NCBI GenBank assembly: GCA_025766275.1 | Contig: JAFKAC010000022.1 | Location: 124,001-188,000 of the forward strand | Origin: Lactarius indigo | Lineage: Eukaryota; Basidiomycota; Agaricomycetes; Russulales; Russulaceae | Length of the DNA: 64,000 nucleotides | Reading direction: 5' to 3' | Part shown: positions 31,471 through 41,799 of the stretch, one piece after another | How the letters are laid out: every line of letters begins with the position of its first letter | How positions within the stretch are numbered: the stretch's first letter is position 1 | Made by a program: the position numbers and the translations under genes | Notes under the pieces: generated by a model | The model's database searches: none | Told to the model about the DNA's origin: nothing | What the model saw: only the letters and a program-made list of their open reading frames with translations

Positions 31471-34400
31471 ATGTCTGGCTCATCTACTACCCCTGCTGCC
31501 GGTGCTGGTGCTCCTCCCAGCCCCACTGGTGGCTCTGCAGGAGGCTCACTCCCTCCTCCTTCTGGATCCACTGCTTCTGGGCGACTCGCAAATGCCCACA
31601 CCACAACCTTTGGCATGCCATCTGGCATCCACCTGACACAGTTTGATGGCACTGGTTGGAACGAATGGTCTGGTACCATTGAGGCCATCCTCACGCTGCA
31701 CGAAGCTGAGGATGTGTTCCTCCTGGACACACCCCCATCTGGCATCATGACAGATGAGTGGGATTCGATCCAGTGTCGTTCCAAGGCGTACCTCCGCCTT
31801 TACCTCAAACCAGACGTCTACTCGCTTGTGGCAGATAACACTGCCTACCCCATGTTCAAACATAAATGGGCCAAGCTTCAGGATGTATATGGAGGTGCTT
31901 CGGGCAGCACCACCATCTTTAATTTGTGGATTCAGATAACACAAGCCCGCCTCGACGACTCCGCACCCATGGCCTCACAATTGGCCAAGCTCAATGAGCT
32001 TAGGGTTGCTCTTTCCAACGCACAGATGGGTGTCTCTGACACTCAGTTCTGTCTCATTCTCCTCCACGCATTGCCGCCCTCCTATGAGGTGTTGGCCTCT
32101 ACAATCCTTGCCAGTGGGGCTCCCTCCACACTCAAGCACGCTGAAATAATTGCGCACATAGTGTCGGAAGAGGCTCGCCGCTCCGGGCCCTCTGGCTCCT
32201 CCCTCAACAAGGTGGCCCCTGTCAAGACGACAGGCAAGAAGGGCAAAAAGGACCACTCTGGTCTGACCTGCCACTATTGCAACAAAAAGGGCCATATCAA
32301 GCCTGACTGCAGGAGGAGGAAGAAGGATGAGGCTGACGCAAAAGAGAAGGAGAAAGCAGGCAACAAGGCTGCCAATAGTCATGTCCTAGTACCTACCACC
32401 GCCTCTATCACGGAGGTCGTAGAGCCCAAGATAGATTGGGCCTCTGAATCAATTGGTGTTGCCTTGTATGCTGCCTCGCGTGTGCGTTGGATGATGGACA
32501 GTGGTGCCACACACCACATCACACCACATTGGTCTGACTTCAAGGACTATACCCCAACCAAAGGCACTGTACGCCTAGGAGATAAGTCCACCATAGACCA
32601 AGTGGGTGTCGGGTCTGTCGTCTTCACTATGAGCCAGGGCATCTCTATCACCCTCAGCAATGTGCTACACCTACCACAGGTGAAAACGCGCTTCTTGTCG
32701 ACGCGTGCCCTAGCACAAAAGGGTGCTGAGATTGCCTTTGACAGTGGCTCATTTAAAATATCTGTCAACCAAAAATGTGTGGCTAAAGGCTACCTTGAGG
32801 ACAACCTTTACTGGTTGGACGCAGCCAGCGTCGGCCTCAATGCCCACACAAAATCAAGTGCTGCCACACTTGATATCTGGCATCAACGCATGGGACACAT
32901 CTCCTCTGCGGCGCTAAAGGCGCATGGTCCCTCTGCCACTACTGGCATGGACATAGATAGCTCCACCACGGCCCACACAGTCTGCCGTGGGTGCGAGATG
33001 GGTAAATCCACTCGCCAACCCTTTTCTGCGTCCTCCAACAAAAGGACAACTCGTCAATTTGAGATTGTGCACAGTGACCTTGCCGGTCCTATGCAAACTC
33101 AGTCCCTGCAAGGCTCGACGTACACAGCCACCTTCATAGACGATCACACTAAGTTCACTGTGGTCCACTTCCTTAAGTCGAAGGATCAGTTTGCTAAGTC
33201 GCTGCAAATGTATTTGGCCTGGGGTGAAACCCAGTCTGGCCATAAACTGCGCGCTCTGCACTCTGACCGCAGTGGCGAGTACATGTCGAGTGTCACGCAG
33301 GACATTCTTAAGCAGAAAGGGATAGAGCATCACCTCACGATGCCGGGTTCACCACAGTCCAATGGAAAAGCTGAGCGGTTTAACCGCACCATTATGGATA
33401 AGGCAATGTCCATGCTCCACACAGCTGGCATGTCTAAAGGCTTCTGGGAGCATGCAGTGTGCGCAGCTGTGCACATCTATAATCGCTCTCCAGTCCGTGG
33501 GCTTAAGTGGCGCACTCCTTATGAGCTCTGGCACTCTGGCAAAGTGCCTGATGTCTCACATCTCCGCGTCTTTGGATGCAAAGGGTACATGCACGTACCC
33601 GCTGATAAGCGTCACAAATTGGATGCGAAGGCCATTGAGGTCACGCTTATCGGGTTTGAGCCCGAATCTAAGGGCTATAAGCTCTGGGACCGCTCAACCC
33701 ACTCCGTCCGAGTGTCCAGGGATGTGACATTCGACGAGAGTAGCTTCCCGTCCCTTCAGGGTGTTGAGACACACCCCACACCTTCACCACCAGTCGTGCC
33801 TAGCACAACAGTGACTGCCGTGCCTCACCCGCCGGCGTTACCACCAATGCGAGCCCCCTCCCCTGCACACTCTAGTAGCAGTGAGGAGGAAGATGTTGAA
33901 AAGCTCCTAGACCCCCCACAAGTCCAACCACGCCCCACCACTCCACCACCTGCTCTGCCGGCTCCGCCCACCACACCTAAGCGTGAGCAAGCCACTCCCA
34001 CTTCACCCCCACCGCGTCCTAGTGCAACGCGCATTATGCGCCATGTCCCTCCTCCCTCACCAGAAATGCCTGGGGGATTTGAGGATCATGCGCAGCGAAG
34101 TCAGCTGCTGCGTGAGATGGACAATGCACCAAGGCGCAGTACTCATGCCCCTGTCCCTAATCCGCGTTACTTCAATGCGGACAATGCGGCATGGCGCGGC
34201 AGGCGTCTGGGATATGCGGAGTTACTGGCTGCTGCCTTTGTGGGCCAAGACCCTGCAACTTATGCAGAGGCCATGCGGTCTGCAGCTGCAGATGAGTGGA
34301 CTAAGGCGTGTCAGTATGAAATGGATGCCCTAGCTAAAAATGGGACTTGGGAATTAGTGGATCTCCCGCCTAATTGCAAGGCAGTAAAATCCAAATGGGT

Positions 34401-35793
34401 CTTTAAGCTCAAAGCAGATGGCCGCTACAGAGCTCGCTTGGTGGCTAAGGGATTCACGCAGATCCCTGGCGTAGATTTTGATGAAACCTTCTCTCCCGTC
34501 GCACGATTTGAGTCGCTACGTTTACTTCTGGCGTTGGCCGCGCTGGAGGACTGGCACATCCATCAGATGGATGTTAAGTCTGCTTTTCTCAATGGCGTGC
34601 TTGACAAGGAGATATACATGGAGCAGCCACAAGGTTTCACTGTCACTGGCTCTGAGACGAAGGTGTGTCGCCTAGTTAAGGCGATCTATGGTCTCAAACA
34701 GGCCTCCCGCGCATGGAACTTGCAATTCCATGGAGTGCTCACTGCACTCGGCTTTAAGCGGACGTTTGCTGATGCTGGCATATATGTGATGCCTCAACAG
34801 GAGGGGTATGATCCACTCTTCGTTATTGTCTACGTCGACGACATCACTATACTGGGTCCCTCGCTGAGTGGTATCAAGCGTTTGAAGTCGGACTTGTCTG
34901 AATGCTATGAGATGACAGATCTCGGGGAGATAGAGTCTTATCTTGGTATGCGCATTGTGCGCGACCACTCTCTTAGACGCATCGAAATAGATCAGTCTGG
35001 CTATATCAAGGATGTCCTTGAACGCTTTGGCATGTCTGATGCCACACCACACAACACACCCTTGCCTGCTGGTGCTGACGAGCACCTGGTTAAATATACG
35101 TCACAGGCAACTGCCTCAGATATCTCTCACTACCAATCTCTTATTGGGAGTCTGCTTTACGTACAGATTGGCACTAGGCCAGATATCTCCTTCGCTGTGT
35201 CACGTTTGGCGCAGTACGCAGCGAACCCTTCACCACAACATCTGCGACTTGCGCAGTATGTCCTGTCCTACTTAGTGGGAACTATGGATATGCATATTGT
35301 CTATGATGGCGCCAATGGCGATGGCCTTCACGGCTACACTGATTCCAGTCTGGCTGATCAGACTGATGACTGCCACTCCACCTCTGGTTATGTGTTCCTA
35401 CTAGCTAACGGTGCAATAAGCTGGTCTTTGCGCAAGCAAAAGACTGTTGCCCAAAACACAACGGAAGCGGAATACATGGCCATGACCGACGCGGCTAACC
35501 AGGCTGCGTGGTATCAGAGCTTCCTCACGGAACTTGGGTACGAGGTCGACGACCCCATCCCACTTCATGGTGACAATAAGGGTGCCATTGACTTGGCCTT
35601 GAACCCTGTCACTGGGAGACGGTCTAAGCACATTGCCATACGGCATCATGTCATTCGGGAGTACATCGAAAAGGGGACCATCACCCTCATTAGAACTCCT
35701 ACTGTAGATATGGTTGCGGATGGCTTTACAAAGTCACTACCGCGTGTCCTGCTGCAGAAGCACAACGATGACATGGGACTTTTGTGTACTTAG
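31471..35793 (+). CDS. copia-B Gag-Pol polyprotein
   Basis: 1440 residues, one open frame. N-terminal Ser/Pro/Gly-rich tail, then Gag with a zinc knuckle CHYCNKKGHIKPDC (about 267-280). Protease DSGATHH (about 343), GAG-pre-integrase WHQRMGH (about 470) with CRGCEMGK, integrase D,D,E (HSDLAG about 535, HSDRSGEY about 599, GKAERFN about 635). A Pro-rich hinge (about 770-870) leads to RT (KSKWVFKLKADG, YVDD about 1122) and RNase H (YTDSSLAD about 1289, TTEAEYMAM). The order is Ty1/Copia. HSDRSGEY has Arg-Ser where Asn-Gly is common, but the Asp is kept. The 3' LTR starts 20 bp after the stop, with CACGGGGAGA as likely polypurine tract. Confidence 0.95.
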   Translation: MSGSSTTPAAGAGAPPSPTGGSAGGSLPPPSGSTASGRLANAHTTTFGMPSGIHLTQFDGTGWNEWSGTIEAILTLHEAEDVFLLDTPPSGIMTDEWDSIQCRSKAYLRLYLKPDVYSLVADNTAYPMFKHKWAKLQDVYGGASGSTTIFNLWIQITQARLDDSAPMASQLAKLNELRVALSNAQMGVSDTQFCLILLHALPPSYEVLASTILASGAPSTLKHAEIIAHIVSEEARRSGPSGSSLNKVAPVKTTGKKGKKDHSGLTCHYCNKKGHIKPDCRRRKKDEADAKEKEKAGNKAANSHVLVPTTASITEVVEPKIDWASESIGVALYAASRVRWMMDSGATHHITPHWSDFKDYTPTKGTVRLGDKSTIDQVGVGSVVFTMSQGISITLSNVLHLPQVKTRFLSTRALAQKGAEIAFDSGSFKISVNQKCVAKGYLEDNLYWLDAASVGLNAHTKSSAATLDIWHQRMGHISSAALKAHGPSATTGMDIDSSTTAHTVCRGCEMGKSTRQPFSASSNKRTTRQFEIVHSDLAGPMQTQSLQGSTYTATFIDDHTKFTVVHFLKSKDQFAKSLQMYLAWGETQSGHKLRALHSDRSGEYMSSVTQDILKQKGIEHHLTMPGSPQSNGKAERFNRTIMDKAMSMLHTAGMSKGFWEHAVCAAVHIYNRSPVRGLKWRTPYELWHSGKVPDVSHLRVFGCKGYMHVPADKRHKLDAKAIEVTLIGFEPESKGYKLWDRSTHSVRVSRDVTFDESSFPSLQGVETHPTPSPPVVPSTTVTAVPHPPALPPMRAPSPAHSSSSEEEDVEKLLDPPQVQPRPTTPPPALPAPPTTPKREQATPTSPPPRPSATRIMRHVPPPSPEMPGGFEDHAQRSQLLREMDNAPRRSTHAPVPNPRYFNADNAAWRGRRLGYAELLAAAFVGQDPATYAEAMRSAAADEWTKACQYEMDALAKNGTWELVDLPPNCKAVKSKWVFKLKADGRYRARLVAKGFTQIPGVDFDETFSPVARFESLRLLLALAALEDWHIHQMDVKSAFLNGVLDKEIYMEQPQGFTVTGSETKVCRLVKAIYGLKQASRAWNLQFHGVLTALGFKRTFADAGIYVMPQQEGYDPLFVIVYVDDITILGPSLSGIKRLKSDLSECYEMTDLGEIESYLGMRIVRDHSLRRIEIDQSGYIKDVLERFGMSDATPHNTPLPAGADEHLVKYTSQATASDISHYQSLIGSLLYVQIGTRPDISFAVSRLAQYAANPSPQHLRLAQYVLSYLVGTMDMHIVYDGANGDGLHGYTDSSLADQTDDCHSTSGYVFLLANGAISWSLRKQKTVAQNTTEAEYMAMTDAANQAAWYQSFLTELGYEVDDPIPLHGDNKGAIDLALNPVTGRRSKHIAIRHHVIREYIEKGTITLIRTPTVDMVADGFTKSLPRVLLQKHNDDMGLLCT

Positions 35794-35812
35794 ATTGTAG
35801 ATCACGGGGAGA

Positions 35813-36425
35813 TGTTGATAAGTGACCCTTGCGCACTTAGCGGCTCATACGGACCAGACTTGCAGCATGGACTGCTTTAGATTAGATTAAATGGACATGT
35901 TGATTACTTACTTCTGATCTGTACAATCTAGCGCTTATCATTGCGTCATGTATGACATCACTGTACAATGACATCATGTAGACTACTCTGGACTCTTCAT
36001 TGTACTCCATCTCTTGTTCTACTTTTAGCACTATGTTTATTATGATGTCACTATGATATCATTTGGTCTGGACTTTGCTTGTTCTTGTACGCCTTGTTCC
36101 TTTTACACACACTCCTTTGTCCTGTTGTAGAACAAAGCGTCCCTTATATTCTGTGACACTCTGTTACTCGCCTTGTAGTAGTGTCACCCTCCTGTATAGT
36201 ATAAGTAGTAGACTTGTACGCTCCTGGTCCACATCAGTTCCTCACTATTGTGTGCCAGGTATGTCTCCTCCTCTCTAATGTATCATCAGTTCCTCACTGT
36301 TGTGTGCCAGACTTCCACTTTGCTTCACTCTGCTTGACACCCCTGTGCTGCTTCCAGTCACCCTCTATATCTCACCACAGTCTTATCAGTCACTGTGAGT
36401 ATAGTTCTTATGTGTCTGTTCATCA
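35813..36425 (+). repeat. 3' LTR of copia-B
   Basis: 613 bp, nearly identical to 23088-23700; followed by CCTTG. Confidence 0.94.
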
Positions 36426-36778
36426 CCTTGATGGGTAGAAGTGGATGCACACTTAGCCCACGGCTAAGGCAGATGAGAGACAAGTCAAAGGTGGATTGAA
36501 GAAGACCAAGATGGGGACTCTTGGTCTTCTAAGGTGACTACTTATACAAATACGCGTGGGCTTTGAAGTGCTGCTAGAATAATGAGAAACCACTAGCGTA
36601 ACTAGCTTGAACCCTAGTACAGCTATCCTAGGAATGAGTCATACATGAGTCACAATCACATGCGAGTTACTATGCTGACTGATACGATGTAAGAGTCCAT
36701 GACTAATATCGATACCGGACTGTAGTCATAACCAGTCATGAGTCATACAAGATGAGACAATCAGTCTGTACCGTAACA
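36426..36778 (-). repeat. 5' LTR of gypsy-3, outer part
   Basis: Resumes the gypsy-3 LTR after copia-B, starting with the duplicated CCTTG and ending CCGTAACA. Together with 22929-23087 it makes an LTR of about 507 bp, close to the 509 bp of the solo LTR 46500-47008. Confidence 0.88.
36502..36545 (-). promoter_or_regulatory. TATA box and predicted RNA start, gypsy-3 LTR
   Basis: Minus-strand TATAAGT (36545-36539) lies 33 nt upstream of ATCTTGGTCTT (36512-36502). Copia-B now separates this promoter from gag by over 13 kb. Confidence 0.55.
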
Positions 36779-37379
36779 CTGCAGCAGATGTCACCAAGGA
36801 AATCCTTACCAATGCTGACCTCAAAATTGAGGTGGCCTTTGTTGAGTCAGTAGTGATTCATTCTGCCAGTCCCAAGCTTCTCTCATTTGACCCTCTTGTT
36901 GACCTCCCCAAGCTGCAAAAGCCATTAACCCCTATTCTCAGTCTCTCTTTAGCTCCCCACAATTACCCCCACTATGAGGGTACAGGTGGTCTCTACCTCT
37001 GCCTTTCCCAAAATAACAACCATCTTATTGTCTTGACTTGTGCCCATGTTGCTTGTCCTTCTCCCATCTACAAGAACATAGGGATACCAAGATTAGTCAG
37101 CCTCATGAGGAGATTGTTACACTTGGTACAATGGCCTACAACAATGTTGTCAATGCCATGCTGGCCACTATTGGCAGCCACATTCAATTAATTGATGCCT
37201 GGAACTCTGCAATCAAGAGGCTAGGGAAGCCCATGGAGAGGGAAGATAAGAGGGTGACTGAGAGGCAAAACAAGCTCTCAACTTCAGTAGAGATGGTGAA
37301 GAAGGAGATCAAGGAGGCAGATGCACTCCACCGTCATAAAAAAGGTAAAATCATCAGAAGGCATTTAGTAGAATAAAAT

Positions 37380-37602
37380 TTAGTACAAGGTTCACACTGT
37401 ATTATAAGGCCTTGCAATTGAGAACTAAAGTATTGGGTTTATGTTAAAAGGCTCCAAATGCTTGCAAACAATCTAAAGGGTTATTGAACATTGGATAGCC
37501 TTTAATTCCATTACAAGGGTGGAAAGGGGCCCTTTGAAGTCATTAAAAGGACAGGGGGTGTGCTTTAAAGTCATTATTAGGACAGGGCATGTCCTTCAAA
37601 TA
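37380..37602. other. no gene recognised
   Basis: AT-rich sequence within the P2 interruption; no motif seen. Confidence 0.5.
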
Positions 37603-38050
37603 TGTAACGCCGTCATGACGTTAGCTCGACTTGAGCTTCGGAAAGGTGACTGTGACTTAGCTAATCACGCTCAATGGCGTATGGCACAAAGGCAATGTCT
37701 AGATGTCAGAAGACACTAGGGTTCCAGCGATACTCTATCCTTGTAGAGTTAAGGTCGAAAAGTGAGAGATAAGAAGTGACGATTGAAGAAGACCAAGATG
37801 GCGTATCTTGGTCTTCCGCAGCTACCTTAAATACAAGAAGAGCAGGCTTTCAAGCGCTGCTATGAGTCAGAGTATCGTAGCGTCCAACGTATCGCGTAAG
37901 TACCGCAATCCTAATACTACTACTACCAGTACTAGGATCGAGTCATCCTTCAACTCCTAACTCCTATTGTAAACCCTGAGTCCGTGACTAATTTACCTTA
38001 CTGCCGTAGCCACAACCGGTACAGTAAGGGTCCATACAGAAACCGTAACA
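37603..38050 (-). repeat. solo LTR, self-priming gypsy group
   Basis: 448 bp, TGTAACGCCG to ACCGTAACA, flanked by AAATA (37598-37602, 38051-38055). Contains the GAAGACCAAGAT/ATCTTGGTCTTC inverted repeat. Closest in ends to the gypsy-1 LTR, in opposite orientation. Confidence 0.92.
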
Positions 38051-38233
38051 AAATACATTACAAGGGCAGAGCATATCCATTAAATGTATTCAAATCCCAG
38101 ACAAGGTTTATATATATATTGTAAGGCTTAAGTGTACTTACAAGACCATATATTTATCCTTACTAATATTTTCATATTTTTAGCTATTTTATTTCCCAAG
38201 TTAATTGCCTATTTAATCTGCTGCAATACTATC

Positions 38234-38772
38234 TGTAATGCCGTCACGACGTCAGCTCGACTTGAGCTCGTAAGGGGCAGTAACAACTTAGCAGCAAATA
38301 GCCATGACAACTTGAAGGTCCATGCTCTTATCTCTTGTGAATACACGAAGGTGCACGAGTAAGCGTATTGCTGATACTTTCAATAGATCCAAGAGATATA
38401 GATAGAAGGCGGGGGAGATTGAGAGATTTGAAAGAAGACGAAACACAAGTGACAATTCAAGAAGACCAAGATGGTGTTTCTTGGTCTTCGCAAGCAGTCT
38501 TAAATACATAGAGAGCAGGCTTTCAAGCGCTGCTATGAGTCACCGTAAAGTAGCGTCCAACGTGTCACATAAGTAGCTCGAACCCTAATACTACTACTAC
38601 TAGTATTAGTGGCGTTCGTTCTCAGTCAGCTATCATACCCAATCTCCTATCATGCTGTTGTATCACCTAAGTCCGCGACTAATATACCTTACCACTGTAA
38701 TCGCAACCGGTACAGTAAGGGTCCAAACTGAGTTTCACTACCTTGTAAGAGTCCACAGGTTGAAACGTGACA
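38234..38772 (-). repeat. solo LTR with 15-bp flanking duplication
   Basis: 539 bp, TGTAATGCCG to ACGTGACA. Both sides carry TGCTGCAATACTATC (38219-38233 and 38773-38787), 15 bp rather than the usual 5 bp. Confidence 0.88.
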
Positions 38773-38831
38773 TGCTGCAATACTATCTCATTGAGTTATA
38801 TATTACAATTCACTTCATAGAATCTAGGATC

Positions 38832-38888
38832 AGATGGTGCAGTGGTAATCCCTGGTTTATATGTAGAGTGCCTGAGTTCAAACCCTAG
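38832..38888 (+). other. tRNA-like A and B boxes (SINE or tRNA relic)
   Basis: ATGGTGCAGTGGTAATCC resembles an A box (D-arm) and GAGTTCAAACCCT, 24 bp further, a B box (T-arm). No convincing cloverleaf with a paired acceptor stem, so a tRNA-derived SINE or tRNA relic is more likely than a working tRNA gene. Confidence 0.35.
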
Positions 38889-39332
38889 TCTGGTCAATTA
38901 TATCTTAAAATATATTGGCTTTCATGCTCATTAACACTATAGAATGTGTTTGCTTTATGTTTGTATACATTATAAAATAGATGCAAATTGATGATAAAGC
39001 AATACCTAGTTTGACAAGCACACTTAGTGAGTTATATAGGAGTTGGTTGGATGAGTCCCAATAGACTACAATAGACTTTTTGTGAACTTATTGTAGAAGC
39101 TTTGAGATTATAAGGGCTTCCAAGGCTTAGAGAGAAATGTAAGGCATTTAATTCCCACCATGGCATTGCATGGATTTAAATTGTCTTGCAACCTTTTCAA
39201 CCCTTCCCATGCATTTTTCAAGCATATGATTAAAATGAGGTCCATCATATGGCCTCCTAATCTCTTAAAATTGTTTTGATACTTTCAATGGCTTGTGAAT
39301 AATACATGGCCTTTCAAGGACTTATAATTTCA
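38889..39332. other. no gene recognised
   Basis: AT-rich, CpG-poor non-coding DNA inside the P2 interruption. Confidence 0.5.
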
Positions 39333-39857
39333 GGAGATGACTGTGAGGCCACCAGGTACTATAGCACCCTCAAACAGCATACCATTGGCTTCATCCTCCA
39401 TTCTGAGAAGATTGATGTCTCAGTCAAGCTTCAAGGATTCACTAATGACTAAGCTTTGGTTAAGTTGTACCAGGATAAAATCAATTGGATGACTTTTGAA
39501 GGGAACAAGGTATTTGTTGGTATGTCTTTTTTCCATACCTATGTGTGCATCTCATCTTTTCATCCTTATCTTTTCCATCTCTTGCCTTGTTTTCCATCTA
39601 TGGTCTTTTGTCTTCAGTTTTAACTGACTATTTTCTTTCCTTTTTCAGGTGGCAACTTTTTGATCTCTAACTACAGAGACACAATGTTTCCTCAGCTTCA
39701 GGATTGCAAAAACTACACTTACCCTGCAGATGGTCTCCTGCAGGTCTATGGTGTTGTCCAGGATGAGGAGATATGCAAACCTCAACAACTTGACTGCAAT
39801 GGTGAGAAGTGCCTGCTTGTTATCAAAAATGGGTCAGCTACACATCAGCAAGATTAA

Positions 39858-40440
39858 AACATCTAGTGTGATTAGTGTGGCTGGCAGGACTAGTGCTAGT
39901 CACATTCTAGTCATGCTAGCACTGCCAGTTTTATGGTTGGAATTCTAGATGCCATCCTAGTTGATCTAGTCACACCAGTAGAATAACCTAGAGCTAGGGT
40001 AGATCTAGTAACAGTGTTCAAATTTCTATTGATTTCTACTATTTCTTATATCTCCACCAGTAACACTATAGATAAGATATACTAGGGTAAGTAGTATGAG
40101 ACTTGTTGGTGTAGTGGTTAATGATCAACTCAGAAAATATGTGGTTCTTGGTTCAAATCCCATTTAATGCTCTTTATAATGACTAATTAGATGTAATAAA
40201 TCATAATAAATAAGATGGTTAACAAATAACCAAAGGCATAAATATATGTGGTATTATGTAATCTTATAAGTATAAATTAAGTTGTATTTTTTGTCCTAGA
40301 TCTAGTATGGTCTAGGTTGCTAATCAAGATGACTAGATCTATGGTATTCACCTAGTGCTAGCAATACCTTCCTAGATCTAGGTTGGTAGAAAAGAAGTAG
40401 TGGAACTAGAACTAGTTCCACTACTAGTGGTGTTAGGTGG
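39858..40440. repeat. CTAG-dense region, possible short non-autonomous element
   Basis: CTAG occurs unusually often, usually within ACTAGT, TCTAGA-like or CCTAGG-like contexts. It begins where P2 breaks off. Near the right end, AGTGGAACTAG and CTAGTTCCACT form an imperfect palindrome. No gene is visible and no terminal repeats could be proven. Confidence 0.4.
40102..40162 (+). other. tRNA-like A and B boxes (SINE or tRNA relic)
   Basis: TTGGTGTAGTGGTTAATG (A-box-like) and GGTTCAAATCC (a perfect B-box consensus, 40150-40160), about 30 bp apart. No stable acceptor stem seen. Confidence 0.4.
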
Positions 40441-41799
40441 ATGCAAATGGGCATGAGGATGCAAATGTTAAAGATGGCCTTAGATCACCCTCTTCCTGTG
40501 ATCCTTTCTGCCCAAAAAAAATTCAGTAGGTATGATAGGATCCATAGATATGGGATCATAGCATAAAATAAAAATCTATTGAGAATTTCAACTACAGTGC
40601 AACAAGGAAGAGAGAGGAGTCATGAAATGTAAAGGACCAGACCACCAGATCCCAACAATCTTGATAAATGACATGCAGATCTATTGGGATAGAGCATTAG
40701 AATAGACTACTAAGAGCACACATGATAAATTTCAAGTGATATCATGCATGTGATAGAGTTGTAGAAAGTTATCTTACTTTGGGGGTCTTTTGGAGTGACA
40801 GGAGGAGTGACAAATTCAAGCTCCTCTTGGACATGAACTAGCATCACTAGCAAACAAAGTTACCAGCAACCCTCACTGTCATGGCATGTACCAGAGTGAC
40901 CAGCAAAAAGGCTGCACAAAAGGAAGCTAGCACTCAATCAGAGGCCAAGATTCAGGAAGCTTGCAAGGCACTCACTTAGTGATGGGAAGGTTTAGGTCTG
41001 AACTTTGGTCCGAACCCAAACCTACCCAAACTGGACCCCAGTTCGGGGTTCAGGTTTGGGCATTGGCCTGAACTGGACTGACAGTTTCATTTAGGGTTTG
41101 GCAAAATCCCAAAATTTGAGAACCACTTTTGAATGGAGTTTGAACCGAACTGTTGATATTAGTTGCCATAGCTAGCCAAAATTTATGGCTGCCTAAAATT
41201 TTTTGATGAAAGTTTTAAAATGAAAGTATATTACAGCTCAGCTCATTCCAAATGTGCAAAAGTGTGTGTGGGATGTCACATTTGCATCTGAAACTGTGTA
41301 GTAATAGTGTGGGACCTTTGGTGTGGTGCTATGTGGTGCTGTGTGACAACCACATTGCAACTTCCAAGTCATTGTTATCCCCCCCCAATCCCTCTCCTAT
41401 CACTTCCTTATCATGGCCTCATCGTCAACATCCACTTCCTCCAATTTGTGCAGGAAGATGCCCTTGTCATTCATGCTGTTTTTTTGGCTGCAATCTGGCT
41501 TTCTGGTGACCATCCACCACCCCTACAATGTCTGGACTTTTCCCCCCCCTGGGGATTTTACTGCTGTCCCTGTCCCCCTCAGCAGTTGGATCATAACACT
41601 GTCATCTCTTGTGGTGAGTTACTCATCATTTCTATTGATTCCAATCTAGCTAGACTGATACACTCAAAGAGGAGTGATCCACACACATTTGGCTTCCTTC
41701 CTGGTGTCTGGCCAAAGGGAAATGCATAAAATTGTGGTATGTCCCTGTCCCTACGCTATTGAAAAGTCCATCCCACTCATTTTTTTCAAGAGTATTGCT
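40441..41799. other. non-coding region with a GAACC/GGTTC cluster
   Basis: No gene recognised. At about 40985-41150 the motifs GAAC, GGTTC and GGTTTGG recur in both orientations. A 140-codon open frame at 41307-41729 has no known motif and a composition typical of chance. Confidence 0.45.

Larger units (their letters stand above)
23088..36425 (+). mobile_element. copia-B, complete Ty1/Copia element holding copia-C
   Basis: 613-bp LTRs at 23088-23700 and 35813-36425, flanked by CCTTG (23083-23087 and 36426-36430). I count two differences between the LTRs. Primer-binding site, leader, one long polyprotein gene and 3' LTR are all present. Copia-C (23764-30750) is inserted in the leader, between the primer-binding site and gag, so this copy is probably blocked in expression although its gene is intact. 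Confidence 0.94.
18949..36778 (-). mobile_element. gypsy-3, 3'-truncated Ty3/Gypsy element
   Basis: Minus-strand element: 5' LTR (split into 22929-23087 and 36431-36778 by copia-B), primer-binding site, gag and pol up to the RT. The rest of RT, RNase H, integrase and the 3' LTR are missing beyond 18949. A solo LTR lies in the protease region. Its 5' LTR ends at 36778 next to pseudogene P2, so gypsy-3 had inserted into that gene. Confidence 0.88.
36780..39857 (+). pseudogene. P2: second trypsin-like-fold family pseudogene, in two blocks
   Basis: Block 1 (36780-37376) starts at the gypsy-3 LTR and contains GTGGLYLCL, the His motif LTCAHVACP and, after a frame change near 37090, a coiled coil (AIKRLGKPMEREDKR). 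Block 2 (about 39333-39857) continues the same family order: HTIGFILHSEKIDVSV, TND followed by TAA where TGG (Trp) is expected, KINWMTFEGN, an apparent intron with GT...CAG ends (about 39515-39649), then GEKCLLVIKNG. Between the blocks lie about 2 kb with two solo LTRs. The C-terminal Ser region is missing. It is the same family as P1, on the opposite strand. Confidence 0.7.

Noticed and set aside
40102..40162. Functional tRNA gene
   Set aside because: A and B boxes are present but I cannot pair an acceptor stem or place a standard anticodon loop.
41307..41729. 140-codon open frame as a possible host gene
   Set aside because: Tryptophan-, proline- and cysteine-rich composition without a domain, in degraded non-coding surroundings; no supporting intron or homologue visible.
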